Source: Undaria pinnatifida (taxonomy: Eukaryota > Sar > Phaeophyceae > Laminariales > Alariaceae). From it: a stretch of DNA of 64,000 nt. Position 1 is the stretch's first letter. Each line of letters begins with the position of its first letter. The translations under genes were made by a program, and so were the position numbers. Shown here piece by piece: positions 35,201 through 42,499 of this stretch. The notes under the pieces are model-generated. The model did no database searches and was not told the DNA's origin. It saw nothing but the letters and a program-made list of their open reading frames with translations. The stretch covers positions 2,086,501 through 2,150,500 of the forward strand of contig JABAKD010000002.1 in NCBI GenBank assembly GCA_012845835.1, given 5' to 3'.

Positions 35201-36270
35201 GAACACTGGTACTAATTTCGTCCCCACAGCGTCACGAAACGACTCCTGGCTCGAGGAGATGGCGGGCCCTGCCATGCTACGCATTGGCGGCAAGTCATCG
35301 TTCGTTTTTGTAGTGATGCAGGCAACCTAATACCGTGTGTGCTCTGCCCCCTGTTCATAACCGGTTGCAGTTTGTTGCTAAGGGTTGGGAGCTATTGTTG
35401 AAGCCCCCCCCCCGAGCAAGCAGGTTGCTCAGGTGTTGTTTTAGCCATGAACGTCATTCATGCAGCTAAACTTCGACAAACCCTGAGCAACGCCACCCCT
35501 GTACGAGTAGCATTTCATTTTTTCATTTTTTCTTTTCCGAAACTCGCAATTTATGAAAAAAAGTTACCTATCCTGCCTTCTACCCGTATCTGCTTTAGGC
35601 CATTTCCCCCTACTGCTGCACCTGCTTTAGATCTATGGGCTACTACTGCTGTACCGATGCGCGATCTACGGGCCATGAGATAACCCACTGGCAGGCTCAG
35701 ACCACAGGCTCCATTCGCAACTTGAAGAAAGCTACCAGGCAAAGCAGGGCGCAAAAAAGAAAATTATTACTGTGGCCTTCATTTAAGAATCCCTCGGTTG
35801 CAAGGTCATCATGCACATCCATCCCTCACTACCTGCGTTTGGTTGCTACTACTGCTGCCGCACCCATATGCTGGTGCATAACGGGCACGTGCGCTTACTG
35901 GCTGCTGTGTTGGCTTGACTATCTGACCGCTGCCTGTCACACAAGTACAGCAGGAGGGGCCAATAATGACGTTTTACCTGGTGCACGATTTCTTTGGGAG
36001 AAGCTGCATGCGCATTTTTGTTGAGGAAGAGAGCTAGAAATTACATATCATATGCATCCGAGCACGATAGACCGATTCCGACGCTCACTGACCTGCGGAG
36101 GCCCGCTGCTCGTAGTAAACCAGCATGCTCACGTCCGCCTCCCTGTCCGTGGGCACCAGGTCCATCGTTGCCCTGTCCCGGGTCATGGGCGACATGATCA
36201 CACGGTTCTTCAGCGACATGCTGCCGATGGTGAGCGGGGTGGAGAACTTGATGGTGTCTTGTTCCGCCAT
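20151..36270 (-). CDS. Old Yellow Enzyme family NAD(P)H:flavin oxidoreductase (OPR/NemA-like), 8 exons
   Basis: Joined exons: 36270–36093, 32267–32143, 30863–30726, 28504–28397, 26927–26778, 25829–25651, 21080–20934 and 20253–20151. They total 1128 nt, 375 residues plus TAG, with matching phases (1,0,0,0,0,2,2) and GT–AG at all seven introns. The family consists of FMN-dependent TIM-barrel enzymes that use NAD(P)H to reduce activated C=C bonds, such as enones or 12-oxophytodienoate. Seen here: SPMTRDRA (Thr30, active-site Thr), [16 protein letters not shown] (74–89), QIWNCGR (Gln108, Trp110), His185-x-x-Asn188 with Tyr190 (substrate-binding pair and proton-donor Tyr), [25 protein letters not shown] (328–340) and GKGYTDYP near the C-terminus. 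Length is normal for the family. No signal or transit peptide is evident, so a cytosolic location is inferred. Oddity: the usual Arg of the V-G-x-R-x-S-P motif is His237. Physiological substrate unknown. Confidence 0.95.
20260..20615. repeat. CAG/TAG trinucleotide tract abutting the OYE exon 8 acceptor
   Basis: Plus strand agcagcagcagtagtagcag with variants to about 20610. On the gene strand it is CTG/CTA-rich and ends at the acceptor TTGGACAG, so it occupies the pyrimidine-tract position of intron 7. Confidence 0.88.
20934..21080 (-). CDS. OYE exon 7 (residues 293–342)
   Basis: Acceptor ACCCAG|ACTC and donor GCCAG|GTTTGT, phase 2 at both ends. It encodes [16 protein letters not shown] and [13 protein letters not shown], the strand-8 phosphate-binding G-R motif. 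The 5' part of this exon is echoed four times in the preceding intron. Confidence 0.93.
21208..21268 (-). pseudogene. Partial copy 1 of OYE exon 7 (5' part)
   Basis: Encodes [11 protein letters not shown] then TAG, preceded by a CTGATCCGATCCGCACATT stretch, against exon 7's [15 protein letters not shown]. One extra codon before FFDGV and an early stop make it non-functional as the full exon. Confidence 0.75.
21345..21425 (-). pseudogene. Partial copy 2 of OYE exon 7 (5' part)
   Basis: Contains the exon-7-like blocks GTCCGCAC and TTCGACGGTGT in order, with an insertion between them, followed by CGACCCATCGCCGCCACGAG. Weaker than copies 1 and 3 but in the same orientation and spacing. Confidence 0.55.
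21530..21592 (-). pseudogene. Partial copy 3 of OYE exon 7 (5' part)
   Basis: Encodes [21 protein letters not shown], the best preserved copy; exon 7 reads [21 protein letters not shown]. After this the match ends in a T-rich stretch and no donor or GR motif follows. Confidence 0.78.
21790..21846 (-). pseudogene. Partial copy 4 of OYE exon 7 (5' part)
   Basis: Reads CAGCGTCGTACGCACATTGT then TCGGTGTTGTTGTCGTGTTG, an eroded match to CTCATCCGCACGTTCTTCGA and GGCGTTCTGGTGGCG. It is the farthest from exon 7 and the least certain. Confidence 0.4.
22180..22345 (+). repeat. Family D dispersed repeat, copy 1
   Basis: Landmarks: ctacactgtagttgcaaggg, gagtcgccgacctatatcct, gatcggagtatcacacacag, cttgcaaaaatgagtttcga, atctcacagctgga. 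In OYE intron 6. Confidence 0.75.
22535..22935 (-). repeat. Two inverted family C elements
   Basis: At about 22535–22634 and 22843–22935. Landmarks on the plus strand: ttagagccccaa/aaagccccaaaa, aattccaagtaac, aaacgggtttccagttg and gcgttagcc. They are separated by ~200 bp, and that spacer sequence (tcggaatgtcattcttgtgt, cctaggcca) is itself repeated at 22955–23080. Confidence 0.65.
23325..23413 (+). repeat. Family C element
   Basis: aatgcctttgcaactggaaa, cccgtttttggggaca, ggggctctaaaggggttaaa. TTAA lies at both outer edges in slightly imperfect form. In OYE intron 6. Confidence 0.65.
23487..24060 (+). repeat. (AATGTT)n hexanucleotide array
   Basis: About 90 units of aatgtt with gct, gat and act variants; cleanest at 23527–23565 and 23740–23785. 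In OYE intron 6. Confidence 0.9.
24776..24866 (+). repeat. Family C element
   Basis: Starts cttaacgcctttagaactgg, then aaacccgttttttggggaca and cagtataggggggg. The right end is degraded. In OYE intron 6. Confidence 0.65.
25235..25405 (+). repeat. Family D dispersed repeat, copy 2
   Basis: Same order of landmarks, including ctacactgtagttttaaggg, gagtcgccgacgtatatcct and tttcacagctggagtgtat. In OYE intron 6, same orientation as copy 1. Confidence 0.75.
25651..25829 (-). CDS. OYE exon 6 (residues 234–292 and two bases of 293)
   Basis: Acceptor GTTTAG|GTC and donor ATCGA|GTGAGT. It begins [11 protein letters not shown] where the family normally reads V-G-x-R-x-S-P, so a flavin-contacting Arg is replaced by His237. 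The rest ([18 protein letters not shown]) is a typical barrel helix and strand. Confidence 0.93.
25898..25939 (-). pseudogene. In-frame 42-nt copy of OYE exon 6 start with acceptor and potential donor
   Basis: GTTTAG|GTCGGTGTGCACC opens a copy reading [14 protein letters not shown], 14 codons, followed by GCGGCG|GTAAAC. It aligns to the exon 6 start [14 protein letters not shown] and sits about 70–110 bp upstream of it in intron 5. Both flanks are phase 0 and no stop interrupts it. It may be a degenerate duplicate or a small cassette exon; nothing in the sequence shows use. Confidence 0.6.
26165..26340 (+). repeat. ~57-bp tandem repeat in OYE intron 5
   Basis: Three diverged units around gacccgacccgtgagatttt / gatccgcgagattagac, each followed by a cctcc[ct]… stretch. 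Confidence 0.6.
26778..26927 (-). CDS. OYE exon 5 (residues 184–233), catalytic exon
   Basis: Acceptor TGTAAG|GT and donor GACAAG|GTATAC, 50 codons, phase 0 at both ends. It encodes [13 protein letters not shown] with His185, Asn188 and Tyr190, then [20 protein letters not shown]. Most family members read H-G-A-N; here the order is H-A-G-N, which keeps the His-x-x-Asn spacing. Confidence 0.94.
27068..27170 (-). repeat. Family C element, inverted
   Basis: ctcctttaccccttgagagc, aacttcaagaaaatttgtcc, gttgtaaaggcgttaaccc. In OYE intron 4. Confidence 0.65.
27452..27509 (+). repeat. Three ~20-bp tandem units in OYE intron 4
   Basis: gcgcacctacagagctct, gcgcacctaaagagctct and gcgcacctcaagagctct follow one another, each ending in an AGAGCTCT-like palindrome. 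Confidence 0.85.
27606..27878. mobile_element. Family A inverted-repeat element, copy 4
   Basis: Starts with ctccgatagaggtagc and ends gaacctctatcgtagcc; inner ggggctccttaaccccaaat, cgtcggaat, cctaggcaatgg and ctcccaaaatgaggag. Inside OYE intron 4. Confidence 0.75.
28175..28235 (-). pseudogene. Partial copy of OYE exon 5 (acceptor side)
   Basis: After an AG it reads VPAGHV, an in-frame TAA, then [11 protein letters not shown], against exon 5's [18 protein letters not shown]. The catalytic His and Asn are gone and the stop makes it unusable as coding exon. A shorter echo of its 3' end (acatgcttgttggagctttcc) lies at about 28092–28113. Confidence 0.75.
28397..28504 (-). CDS. OYE exon 4 (residues 148–183)
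   Basis: Acceptor GTGCAG|CC and donor GTAGAG|GTAAGG, 36 codons, phase 0 at both ends. It encodes [20 protein letters not shown] and ends with the AGFDGVE strand, just before the His/Asn motif. Its acceptor lies about 36 bp from a long pentanucleotide array. Confidence 0.93.
28540..28915 (+). repeat. (TAGGG)n array beside OYE exon 4
   Basis: Nearly perfect agggt units at 28616–28730, with variants (ggggt, cgggt, gatag) on both sides. On the gene strand it is (ACCCT)n and ends about 36 nt from the exon 4 acceptor. Confidence 0.92.
29165..29447. mobile_element. Family A inverted-repeat element, copy 3
   Basis: Contains gaacccaaaatcgtcggaaa, cctaggccatggga, taagctcccaaattgaggaa and ends gtgcacctctgtcgtcgcac. 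Inside OYE intron 3. A separate terminal-repeat-like stretch gacgcatgctacggtacgag lies just upstream at about 29093. Confidence 0.75.
29758..29806 (-). pseudogene. Second, more decayed partial copy of OYE exon 3
   Basis: GTCCTGGCTTGCGCCGAAAC followed by GGTTGTCATCATCG aligns to exon 3's GCCGTGGCTTGCCCTGAAGG followed by AGAGGTGATGACCATGG. The donor is not preserved. It lies in intron 3 below the other copy. Confidence 0.5.
29968..30032 (-). pseudogene. Partial copy of OYE exon 3 (3' half plus donor)
   Basis: Reads GAGGCGGAGGTTGTCACAAT then GGCGGGGCCCAAG|GTACGG, matching exon 3's [17 protein letters not shown] end. Upstream, the match to PAPSAVA continues but shifts frame, so this copy could not replace exon 3. 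It lies in intron 3. Confidence 0.7.
30091..30343 (+). repeat. 126-bp tandem duplication in OYE intron 3
   Basis: ctggagattggagagggggt… and gtggtcgagggaacggcacg, tccgttgcc, actgctactgcatgagt occur twice at a 126-bp offset with very few differences. Confidence 0.9.
30726..30863 (-). CDS. OYE exon 3 (residues 102–147)
   Basis: Acceptor GCGGCAG|GG and donor CCGAAG|GTACGA, 46 codons, phase 0 at both ends. It carries the FMN-contacting Gln108 and the Trp110 of [10 protein letters not shown], plus the PAPSA motif. Confidence 0.93.
31215..31435 (+). repeat. Three ~75-bp tandem units in OYE intron 2
   Basis: Each holds aaaaatcgaaat[ca]…ggc.tt, gataa[cg]gaaaatcgc, a GC-rich part and gcgcgcatgtaaa / gcgtgcataaa. 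Confidence 0.7.
31631..31650. repeat. Perfect 20-bp palindrome
   Basis: GTCGTGATTTAAATCACGAC equals its own reverse complement. It lies midway between the two GATC-rich blocks of OYE intron 2. Confidence 0.85.
32143..32267 (-). CDS. OYE exon 2 (residues 60–101)
   Basis: Acceptor GCGCAG|GT and donor CCAAG|GTACGT. It encodes [19 protein letters not shown] and then the conserved [20 protein letters not shown] helix region. It joins exon 1 in phase 1 to restore the conserved run RASAGLIISE. Confidence 0.93.
32310..33215 (+). repeat. Diverged tandem series in OYE intron 1
   Basis: Units of about 75 bp with taggtgtgagctgcgatgcc, gtgtgtgctcatgaccgcca and tgagcgag recur near 32315, 32375, 32525, 32640, 32705, 32825, 32925 and 33145, some truncated. 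Same orientation throughout. Confidence 0.65.
33368..33480 (-). repeat. Family E dispersed repeat, inverted copy 3
   Basis: Plus strand reads gggacaagccgtggccagag, a C-run, cttatcgcgtacaaggttca, gcattccc: the reverse complement of copy 2. In OYE intron 1. A fragment is also at 16808–16860. Confidence 0.7.
36093..36270 (-). CDS. OYE exon 1 (residues 1–59 and first base of 60)
   Basis: The ATG at 36270 follows AAAG and starts [20 protein letters not shown], which fits an OYE N-terminus at the first barrel strand ([10 protein letters not shown]). The donor is GCAG|GTCAGT. Residue Thr30 corresponds to the active-site Thr next to the flavin. Confidence 0.93.
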
Positions 36271-36272
36271 CT

Positions 36273-36284
36273 TTGGCCAATCAG
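36273..36284 (-). promoter_or_regulatory. CCAAT (NF-Y type) site at the OYE start
   Basis: CTGATTGGCCAA lies 3–14 nt upstream of the ATG and fits the NF-Y consensus CTGATTGGYYRR. A second match, CTGATTGGCCGA, is on the plus strand at 36504–36515, about 230 bp further upstream. A G-box core CACGTG lies nearby at about 36484–36489. Function is inferred; no transcription start can be seen. Confidence 0.35.
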
Positions 36285-37009
36285 ACTACAATAGAAGCCG
36301 GGAATGGTCACTCGAACCTCTTCTCTCCCATGGAGGGGTCCTTCTAGCGTGTGGCGCTGCGGGATCGGTCGTTTCTCCTCGTAGCAAAGACAGCTCTTTC
36401 TCCCTCCGCTGCTGTCTGCGCGAGTCCGCACCAGCATGCATGCAAATGACACACAAAGCCTTTCATCTATACAAAACCAACACCACGTGTTGCATCACTC
36501 AGTCTGATTGGCCGAGGCTGGCGTTTCGCTGTCGGCCTCGAGGTCCCCACAGTTTTTTTATCGTTCATATTGCTGGACAACAGAGTTATCGCGTTGCCAC
36601 GAACGGGGTTCAGGCGCTGCTGTAGGTGGGGCCTCAATCAAGTAAGCCAATCAAGACAGGAGGGAAGAACAAGATGCGTTCGTTTCTTTCTCCGCACCTG
36701 TTTCGTTTCGTATGTTCAGAGGACGGTGGTCTTCGGTGGACGGCTGAGATCTGCAACGAACGCTTAACCCGTTGTGACCACCAGGGTAAATTTTCAGTTA
36801 CAGTTCAATTTTGTATATGACTACGGTGGGCAACCGTTAATGCAATACGGGTCCCTCTGTAGTGCCGGCTGAGTAGCACCAGTTGCCCGCTACGTATAGT
36901 GCGTATGGAATCGCTTGGCATAGACGGGAACAACAAGTAGCAGTGTCAGTGCGCAGAGTACTGCCGGTTTCCGCTGTAGGAAGGAGCGCTTGTGTTACCG
37001 GCTGGTACT

Positions 37010-37660
37010 CCCCCTAAAATGCCCCCTCCTTCCCCACCACCCGCACCATCGCCTAGACCTAGCACCACGCGTATAGCCAGCTCATACATCTATGCGACCT
37101 AAAGCTGTTGGAACCCCCCCCCCCCCCGTCCCCCTTCGAACACTTCGCCCTCTCCTCACTGGTTGCACGACTTACAGGATTAGTCTAGTCTACATGATAA
37201 TCTGATGCATTCCTTCTTCAACCGTCAGATTTGTCCCCTTAAAGGATTTATAGCTTCCGCGCACAGATGAAGTTGCCCCGCCCGCCCCCCCCCCCCTCCC
37301 CCGGCTCCCTCTTGCTCAAACGCACCCCCCCCACGCCCTTCAAAACTCCGCCCTCCCCTCACCGGTTATACGACTTTTTACAGGATACATTTGATAAACT
37401 GATGCATTTCCTTCCACACCTGTCACGTTTTGTCCCCCTCAAAAACGGGTTTTATAGTTTCCGCACACAGACTGATTAAGATCACCCTGTTGACCCTGGT
37501 ACTAGCCACACTGTAGTTCCGAGGGGACTCGCCGACCTATATCCTTAATGAGGACACACACCCAGTAATACGCCGATCTGAGTATCACACACAGCTTGCA
37601 AAGATGAGTATCGACAAAATCTTCGATCTCACAGCTGGAGTGTATTTTTATTAATATAGT
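37010..37660 (+). repeat. Segment duplicated at 41.1–42.5 kb
   Basis: Shares ccttccccaccacccgcacc, atcgcctagacctagcacca, ggatttatagcttccgcgca, long C-runs, cgccctcccctcaccgg and the family D copy with 41140–42460, in the same order. Confidence 0.75.
37487..37655 (+). repeat. Family D dispersed repeat, copy 3
   Basis: ccacactgtagttccgaggg, gactcgccgacctatatcct, atctgagtatcacacacagc, cttcgatctcacagctggag. Upstream of the OYE gene, within the segment duplicated near 42 kb. Confidence 0.75.
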
Positions 37661-38749
37661 ATACCTGGTATAGACTATACCCGCACCAGAGGGGACCACT
37701 ACTGCTAAAGTGCAACGCTTTTCAGCACAAGCGCAACGCTTCCCGAGAAAACGCAGGGCAAGTGACAGCAGGCCACCACGTCAATGGGCGGTTGTGGATA
37801 TATGGCGGCACTTGAAGAAGCGCCTATATGATATACGTGTGCGGGGGGCTACACTGACTGACTGTCCGACGTCTGCTGAGCGACGCCGACTTTCCGTGAT
37901 CCTGACGTGTACGCCCCATGCGGTTTAGACCGTGAAGACACGATCACCGCACTCGCGAAATCAAGCATGCATGATAAGATGCCGTCAACAATTGCGAGAG
38001 GTAACGTTGCGGAAATTACTAATCGCCCTGCGGAAATTCCCCCATCTACCCTAGGGATCAATCACAAGCCCCCCTGACACCCCGCTCTCCCCGGACCGCA
38101 CGTAATAGTGCACGCATACCCTTCTTTGCGTTGTATCATAACCTTGAAGGCGAGTGGAAAGCAACACCGAAATACCAACATGGTCATGTTGGTAAATCCG
38201 TGACTTCTGGAGAAAGAGATTTGTATTAATGAGACCTTGGTCTGGAGAGACAGGTCGGGGAGTGGAGTGAACGAGTGGGGCAAGCACAAACGCTGCGAGC
38301 TCCCACGCTACTTCGGAAAGATGCACACAATCGGACCAATGCAACCTACCGATCACGGCAATAAGCCGTTAATCCGACCTTTGGCAGCAATGCGGGAGTA
38401 TTCTACCTGACAATTCTCCGATGTACCATACATACTCCTACGGTCCAAAGTATACCCCTTAGATGTGTACAATCTACCGAACTACCGCAGCACCACAAAG
38501 AGTATTCCAATGTGCTTGCTCGGCAACCTCAGATCGACAGTTCCGCTATTCAAATCATCCAATCAGAAGTCCTACCGCATCTCAGTCGATACACACGGCC
38601 GCTCTCACGAACAGGCCACACAGTAAGATACCAGCGATAGCCGTGCGCCTTTTTGGGAAACATCACGACGCAGAATTGACCCGTCTCCCGTTCAACATAA
38701 GACGGGTGATATTATTTTAGATTTCGCGTACTAGTCCACAACAACAAGC

Positions 38750-38905
38750 ATCGACCGTACAGGGTATATCGTAGACGATGTTGAGTGTGTACACACCGCT
38801 CGAAATATTTATGCAACGGTGCGGGAGAGTGCTTAGAGGCAACACGCATTGTTCTCCCAGCGCCGTCATACCTCAGGAGGTGCCCATGCTTCCATTCTTT
38901 GTTCC
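38750..38905 (-). repeat. Repeat shared with 54716–54850
   Basis: On the minus strand it reads GAATGGAAGCATGGGCACCT, matching GAGTGGAAGCACGGGCACCT at 54.8 kb, then a looser match through TTTCGA and ACACTCAACA / ACACCCAACA. Coding potential EWKHGHL in both; no family recognised. Confidence 0.55.
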
Positions 38906-41139
38906 TGTGATAGTACACATCCAACCCCTTCGTATTCTTTCCTCATGGGTACCGTGGTGGAAACCCCGTCCTGGCCCGGGTTTTCACGACTTACTGAGTA
39001 TCTGACACACTAGCGTTCAGCATTTGTTACATGACCCGTCAACCTCGGATCATTATATTAGGAGGGGGCACCGATCGAGTAACTCCGCTGAGATCTGTTG
39101 TTTTCGGAACCATGACTGGTTCTGGTTGAGATGAACCTTCGAAGTAACAATACTTAGACAAGTCTGCGACTGCGCACGCCAAACCTTCGCAAAAATACGG
39201 TAGGCACGGGAGCATCACTGGCAACCACGGCGATACCGTCCGCCAGCACCCAAGTCTTGAGCCGAGGCGAGGCGTGCAGGGGCACGGCACGCCCAGGCCG
39301 AGCAACGCAAATCATCGAGACTATCGCCCAGTTGTAGCAAATTATCGAGGCGTAGGTATCAGAAATGAGTTGCGAGACGAAATGGTGCGGGGTCGCTTGT
39401 TGGCAGTGAAAACTGAGACAGTAGGAAAAGCAATTCAAGATCGGCTGGGCTCGGTGTGGAGATAACTGGAGAGGCTGCAGTTGGGGCGGTGGAGCAACAA
39501 GACCACTACCAGAGCGGCCTGCACGCAAACTCTTTGTAGGGTTCGAGACACTCTCTTCGAAACATGACGGTTTGGTAATAAACTAGTTTATTTGGTATAG
39601 AGCAGACGTCGCTGTCAAGATACAATACCCAATTAAGGTCCACTTGTTTTTTTGGTCCCCGATATTATGACTCTACGTACATGTAACGCCTTGAATGTTA
39701 CTTTGTTGAAAATGGGCCACCGCTCCTCGCGTTAGCTACTCAATGATATGCCCATCATCACCAGCCACGGGCTACAACATTCGACCCAAGCTGTTGTTCC
39801 CGCCTGGATCGGCTATTTGTCGCTCCTGCTGCAAAGCATGCGCCGTGAAAACGTGGACCCCGCAAATGCGCAAGCAACTTCATAAGCAGTTAGAGACCGC
39901 ATTATTAGCTACTTCATGGCTGGGTTCACATATGGCCTCAGCAAGAGTGCGACCAGGGGTTGCCTGAACGGAAATGTTGGCATGGATGGGTTGATCCGTG
40001 GGTTCTTCTACCATTTTAATCCAGAGAGAGGAAAACAACATCTGAATCATGGCGCCACAAGCGGGGATACGGCGTTTTTGGGGGGTATACGGTGTACCTG
40101 GTACCTGATATGCATCATGAAGCCTTTACATATTTTCGAGTTTTGACGTGGTTTCCTGCATATCCAGTAGACTATACGTCTCTGAAATGCAGCATTCAGC
40201 AGGACAACAAGTTTGTTGTATTGCTGTACTCTTATACCGGGTGCCAGATGAAAAAATTCTTTCAAATTCGTACCAGGTACCAGACACATGTCATGCTTTG
40301 ATTTTAAGAGTTGACCGATTGCTCGGGTTTAGTCCGGTTGCAACTGAATATGATAGAATCCGAGTGTGTTGCCGTGAAAGCAGACACAGGCACTGTTTCT
40401 GGTTGCAGATTTTCGACTGTTTTTTTTTTTTTCTTCTTTTTTTTTTTCGGTTTTTGGGGTGTTGCGATGGGTGGCTTAATCCAGTTGGGTGCATCGTTTA
40501 AATCGCGGAGCAGAAGGGGGGGCTGACTGCATACTCGGCGTCCGCTGCGACCAACGGAATATGCCGAGTACGCGGGGGGGGGGGGTTGTGCTCTCGCGGG
40601 CACAGAGATTTTCCATCGTAGGTTATGGAATTTTGCGTCATGAATCAAAGGATGCGTTAGAGATACGCGCGAGCTAGTTGGATGCTGTTTGCCGAGCACA
40701 GCAACCACTGAATTCGTGACGTGCATGACAACCGATAGTACAGTAAGGGTGTGATAGGCTGTAAGGGAGGATGTGACCCGCTCTAATGGCAGGAGCGTCC
40801 CGAGTGTCCCGCTTGCAAACTGGTACGTGATTTAACCCGAGTGTTAGGGTGACTGACCTTGCCGCGAACTGGCATGTTTCCCGACACGGCATGCGAGATG
40901 TTGTATTTATTAGGCAATATGCATCTCTTTCTTATAATTAGCGGTGTCAGAAAATAATGGCATCTACATGATTGCACCTATCGATTGAAATATTCTATCT
41001 TTCGATCCATCGATGTACAATAACAAATATTGGAGCTTTTAACACGTTTTTTACTACACCTAAGAACTGGGTTGCTTAATACATGTAACATCAAACCTTC
41101 TAGAAAAATAAACATTTCCAGGCGGGTGATATAAAGGGG

Positions 41140-42460
41140 TGTCTTCTTGCTGCAACCGTCAGATTCGTCCCCTTCAAGGATTTATAGTTTCCGCGCACAT
41201 ACTGAAATGCTCGCCCCCCCGCCCCCCCCCCCCGATCCCTCTTGTTCAAACGCACCACCTGAAATCAAAATCTGCCAGAGTAATAAACACTACCAGCCAG
41301 CTGATATCATCTCATTATCCTTACAGCCATCGATGCCGTAGCTCCAACTCATCTCCGCCCTCTCCCCCCCCCCGCCCCCCCTTTTGTTCCCCGCCCAGTT
41401 CGTTCAAACGTCCCACTTACAATCGAAATCGGCCAGAGTAATAAACACTTCTACGCAATTGATATCACGTCATTTTCTTTCTAGCCATCCATGACGTAGC
41501 TTTCATTCATCCCCCCTCCCCCCCTCCAACGTCCCCTCCTTCCCCACACCCCGCACGATCGCCTACACCCAGCACCGCGCGTATAGCAAGCCCCTACATA
41601 TATGATTATTACGCGTTGGAGGATCACACACAATGTTGCGAACATCAGTGTCGACCAAATCCTTGGTCTCATAGCTGGAGTGTATTTTAATATTATATGT
41701 GACCTAAACCGCTTGCACCCCCCCCTCCCCCCCCCCCCGCCCCATTTTGTTTTTTTCTCGCTTCTTCTCGCTTAAACACCCCACCTAATATCGAAATCCG
41801 CCAGAGTAATAAACACTTCCACGCCCTCGATATCGCTTGGTTATATTTTTCAAGCCGTCCATGCCGCTGCTGCAATTCCCACCCACCCCCGCCCCCAACA
41901 CCCCCTCCTTCCCCACCACCCGCACCATCGCCTAGACCTAGCACCACGCGTGTAACCAACCCCTACATCTACGCGACCTAAAGCCCTCCCCCCCCGCGCC
42001 CCGCCTCCCCCGCCACATCCCCCCCCCTCCCCCATCAGAAGGATTAATAGTTTCCACGCACAATCTGAGCTGCCCCCCCCCCCCCCTCCCCCCCCCCCCC
42101 CCCTCTCGCCCCCCTTTTGATCAAAATCATGCCCCCACGTCCTTCAAAACTCCGCCCTCCCCTCACCGGATGTTCGACTTACAGGACTCACTTGATAAAC
42201 TGATGCATTTCCTTCCACAGCTGTTAGATTTTGGCCCCTTGAGAAACGGGTTTTATAGTTTCCGGGCACGGACTGCCTAACATCACCCTGTTGATCCTGA
42301 TAGCTACACTGTAGTTGCAAAGGGAGTCGCCGAACTATATCCTTCATGAGAACACACAACCCGTAATACGCGTGATCGGAGTATCACACACAGCTTGCAA
42401 AGACGAGTTTCGACAAAATATTCTATCTCACAGCTGGAGAGTGTATTTTAATTTTTATAA
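41140..42460 (+). repeat. C-rich repeat cluster, partner of 37.0–37.7 kb
   Basis: Within the cluster a ~330–360-bp unit (cgcctacacccagcaccgcg, gccagagtaataaacactt, C-run) is present about three times (41155–41480, 41500–41830, 41890–42120), followed by the family D copy. Confidence 0.7.
42287..42455 (+). repeat. Family D dispersed repeat, copy 4
   Basis: ctacactgtagttgcaaagg, gagtcgccgaactatatcct, gatcggagtatcacacacag, tctcacagctggagagtgta. Partial copies are at 41620–41690 and 20795–20850, and an inverted one at 26044–26110. Confidence 0.75.
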
Positions 42461-42499
42461 TAATTACGACCAGATATCAAATGTGTGGTACGGTGTCTA

